From Clostridium ljungdahlii DSM 13528 (lineage in GTDB: Bacteria > Bacillota > Clostridia > Clostridiales > Clostridiaceae), in assembly GCF_000143685.1 (NCBI RefSeq), contig NC_014328.1, positions 2,356,001-2,420,000 of the forward strand: DNA of 64,000 bases, in the 5' to 3' direction. Shown in pieces: positions 62,920 through 64,000 of the stretch. Position 1 is the first letter of the stretch, and each line of letters starts with the position of its first letter. The notes beneath the pieces are model-generated. The model saw nothing but the letters and a program-made list of their open reading frames with translations, was not told where the DNA came from and ran no database searches. The position numbers and the translations under genes are program-made.

Positions 62920-63741
62920 TTATTTTCCAAGTTTAAATCCATACTTTTGAAATACGGCTTTAGCTTTATCACTTGATAAAAATTTAAGAAAATCTTTAGC
63001 TTGAGTAGGATTTTTACTAGCTTTAACTACAGCTGTTGGATATACTACAGCCTTGTGAGAGTTTTCAGGTGCCGTAGCTACAATATTTACTTTCTTTGAT
63101 ACTAATGCATCAGTTTTATAAACTATACCAGCATCTACATTTCCTGTCTCAACCCAGGTCAAAACTTCTTTTACATCCTTACCATAAATAGCTTTTGGTT
63201 GAACCTTATCCATTATCTTTAAATTTGTAAGTATTTCCTGGGAATATTGTCCTACTGGTACACTTTTAACTTCTCCAAGAGCTACTTTTTTAACCTTATC
63301 ACTTGCTAAATCGTTAAAACTCTTAACATTAGAAGATGAATTTTTAGGTACTATAAGAACTACATCATTTTTTAAAAGATTAGTTATAGTATCGTTTACT
63401 AGCAAATTTTTACCTTTTAATGCATCCATCTGTTTTGTTGCTGCAGACATAAATATATCTGCTGGTGCTCCTTGTTCAATTTGCTGTTGAAGAGTCCCTG
63501 ATGCTCCAAAATTATATGTAATAGTAACATTCGGATGATCTTTTGCATATAACTGTTTGATTTCATTCATAGAATCCTTTAAACTTGCAGCAGCAGATAC
63601 AGTTAAAGTCACTGCTTTTTCTTGTTTTGTAGAGGAATCTGACTTTTTTTCACTTGAACTCTGACTACCGCCGCAACCTGCTGCCATGGTTGTGACAATT
63701 AAAACCAGAATGAGTACTAAACTTTTTTTTAGTTTTTTCAT
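62920..63741 (-). CDS. modA: Molybdate-binding lipoprotein ModA
   Basis: The 273-aa lipoprotein has a signal ending in lipobox AAGC near residue 23 and a serine-rich linker. The binding-protein motifs are VSAAASLKDSMNEI near 49-62, FGASGTLQQQIEQGAPADIFMSA near 79-101, VPVGQYSQEIL and NVDAGIVYKTDAL. The conserved Ser/Ala pockets fit MoO4/WO4 binding. It is the first gene of modA-modB-modC, with GGGGGTG before its ATG. The upstream region shows no certain ModE site. Confidence 0.93.
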   Translation of the reverse strand: MKKLKKSLVLILVLIVTTMAAGCGGSQSSSEKKSDSSTKQEKAVTLTVSAAASLKDSMNEIKQLYAKDHPNVTITYNFGASGTLQQQIEQGAPADIFMSAATKQMDALKGKNLLVNDTITNLLKNDVVLIVPKNSSSNVKSFNDLASDKVKKVALGEVKSVPVGQYSQEILTNLKIMDKVQPKAIYGKDVKEVLTWVETGNVDAGIVYKTDALVSKKVNIVATAPENSHKAVVYPTAVVKASKNPTQAKDFLKFLSSDKAKAVFQKYGFKLGK

Positions 63742-63941
63742 TAAAACACCCCCAGCGTTTAAAACTTATATTATTTTTCAGTGAATCATAACATAACATT
63801 ATATAGAGTTATACAAAGGAACATTTTATTCCATAATATAGTGTTTTATTATGATATATCTATTATATCATCTACTTAAGCAATTATTCAACCCGTTTGT
63901 AAACATTGTCATAAAAACATTATAATAATACTTAACATAAA

Positions 63942-63966
63942 AGCATTCAATTATAAATTGAATGCT
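63942..63966 (-). terminator. Hairpin, terminator of a gene beyond the window
   Basis: AGCATTCAATT and its exact complement with a 3-base loop; on the minus strand it is followed by TTTTATGTT. It points to a leftward gene beyond 64000. The region 63742-63941 shows nothing further that I can support. Confidence 0.65.
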
Positions 63967-64000
63967 CACTATTATAATTATATAATCAACTCTGTTATTT

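Noticed and set aside
63760..63860. ModE-type operator upstream of modA
   Set aside because: TATATA-like segments occur but the spaced inverted repeat of a ModE site is not convincing in such AT-rich DNA.

Overview
The window looks like chromosomal DNA of an anaerobic, spore-forming, low-GC member of Clostridium in the broad sense. The evidence is very AT-rich intergenic DNA, strong GGAGG ribosome binding sites, spore genes (an alpha/beta SASP, a SpoVB-type flippase, a Spo0E-like protein), a flavodiiron protein, bacteriohemerythrins, and a lactate operon built like that of Acetobacterium woodii. An acetogenic or ethanol/lactate-metabolising Clostridium is my best guess from gene content; the species cannot be fixed by reading alone. 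There is no rRNA, tRNA, CRISPR array, complete insertion sequence or prophage.

Layout. 1-8000: a partial hemerythrin gene, then a lactate-utilisation operon read leftwards: GntR/FadR regulator, lactate permease, nickel lactate racemase LarA, EtfB, EtfA with an extra [4Fe-4S] domain, and an FAD lactate dehydrogenase. An operator lies at the start of the permease transcript. 8000-16000: housekeeping genes (a DEDD-type nuclease pair, HAD phosphatase, CBS protein, argS, galE) around a Fur-controlled feoA-feoB-FeoB-associated cluster. 16300-21900: an amidohydrolase joined to a potABCD-type transporter behind a structured leader with a terminator. 21900-27900: YdbS/YdbT-like PH-domain membrane proteins, an ArsR regulator, two giant palindromes, a GDPD, and a lysine permease under a lysine riboswitch. 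28000-43500: a membrane MutS homologue, spore and stress genes, a PHP enzyme, an M18 peptidase, CorA, hprK, a Spo0E-like gene behind an array of DnaA-box-like sites, arginase, FprA, HelD and def. 43500-44800: a decayed ABC-transporter/two-component locus with two tiny ORFs. 44800-51800: radical SAM, methyltransferase-like, phospholipase C-like, beta-propeller, rubrerythrin-like and SpoVB genes. 51800-55900: ribD-ribE-ribBA-ribH under an FMN riboswitch. 56000-60600: cheY-cheA-cheW-mcp. 60800-63750: modABC and a Mop molybdate-binding protein.

The most unusual content is non-coding. Four related 125-223 bp elements (3203-3379, 16018-16142, 32725-32900, 53579-53801) all begin right after TTTAT and end in CATTGAT. 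They carry two subterminal GGGAG/CTCCC hairpins and no direct repeats, as expected of miniature IS200/IS605-derived elements. Three of them supply the stop codon of the adjacent gene, and a 42-bp hairpin cassette sits at different places in different copies. Second, four 9-mers, each one mismatch from the DnaA box TTATCCACA, lie in tandem at 11/12/11 bp spacing upstream of the Spo0E-like gene. This suggests a replication-to-sporulation link analogous to Sda in Bacillus. Third, a roughly 180-nt leader ahead of the potABCD-type operon has mutually exclusive hairpins and a terminator, and I cannot place it in a known riboswitch class.
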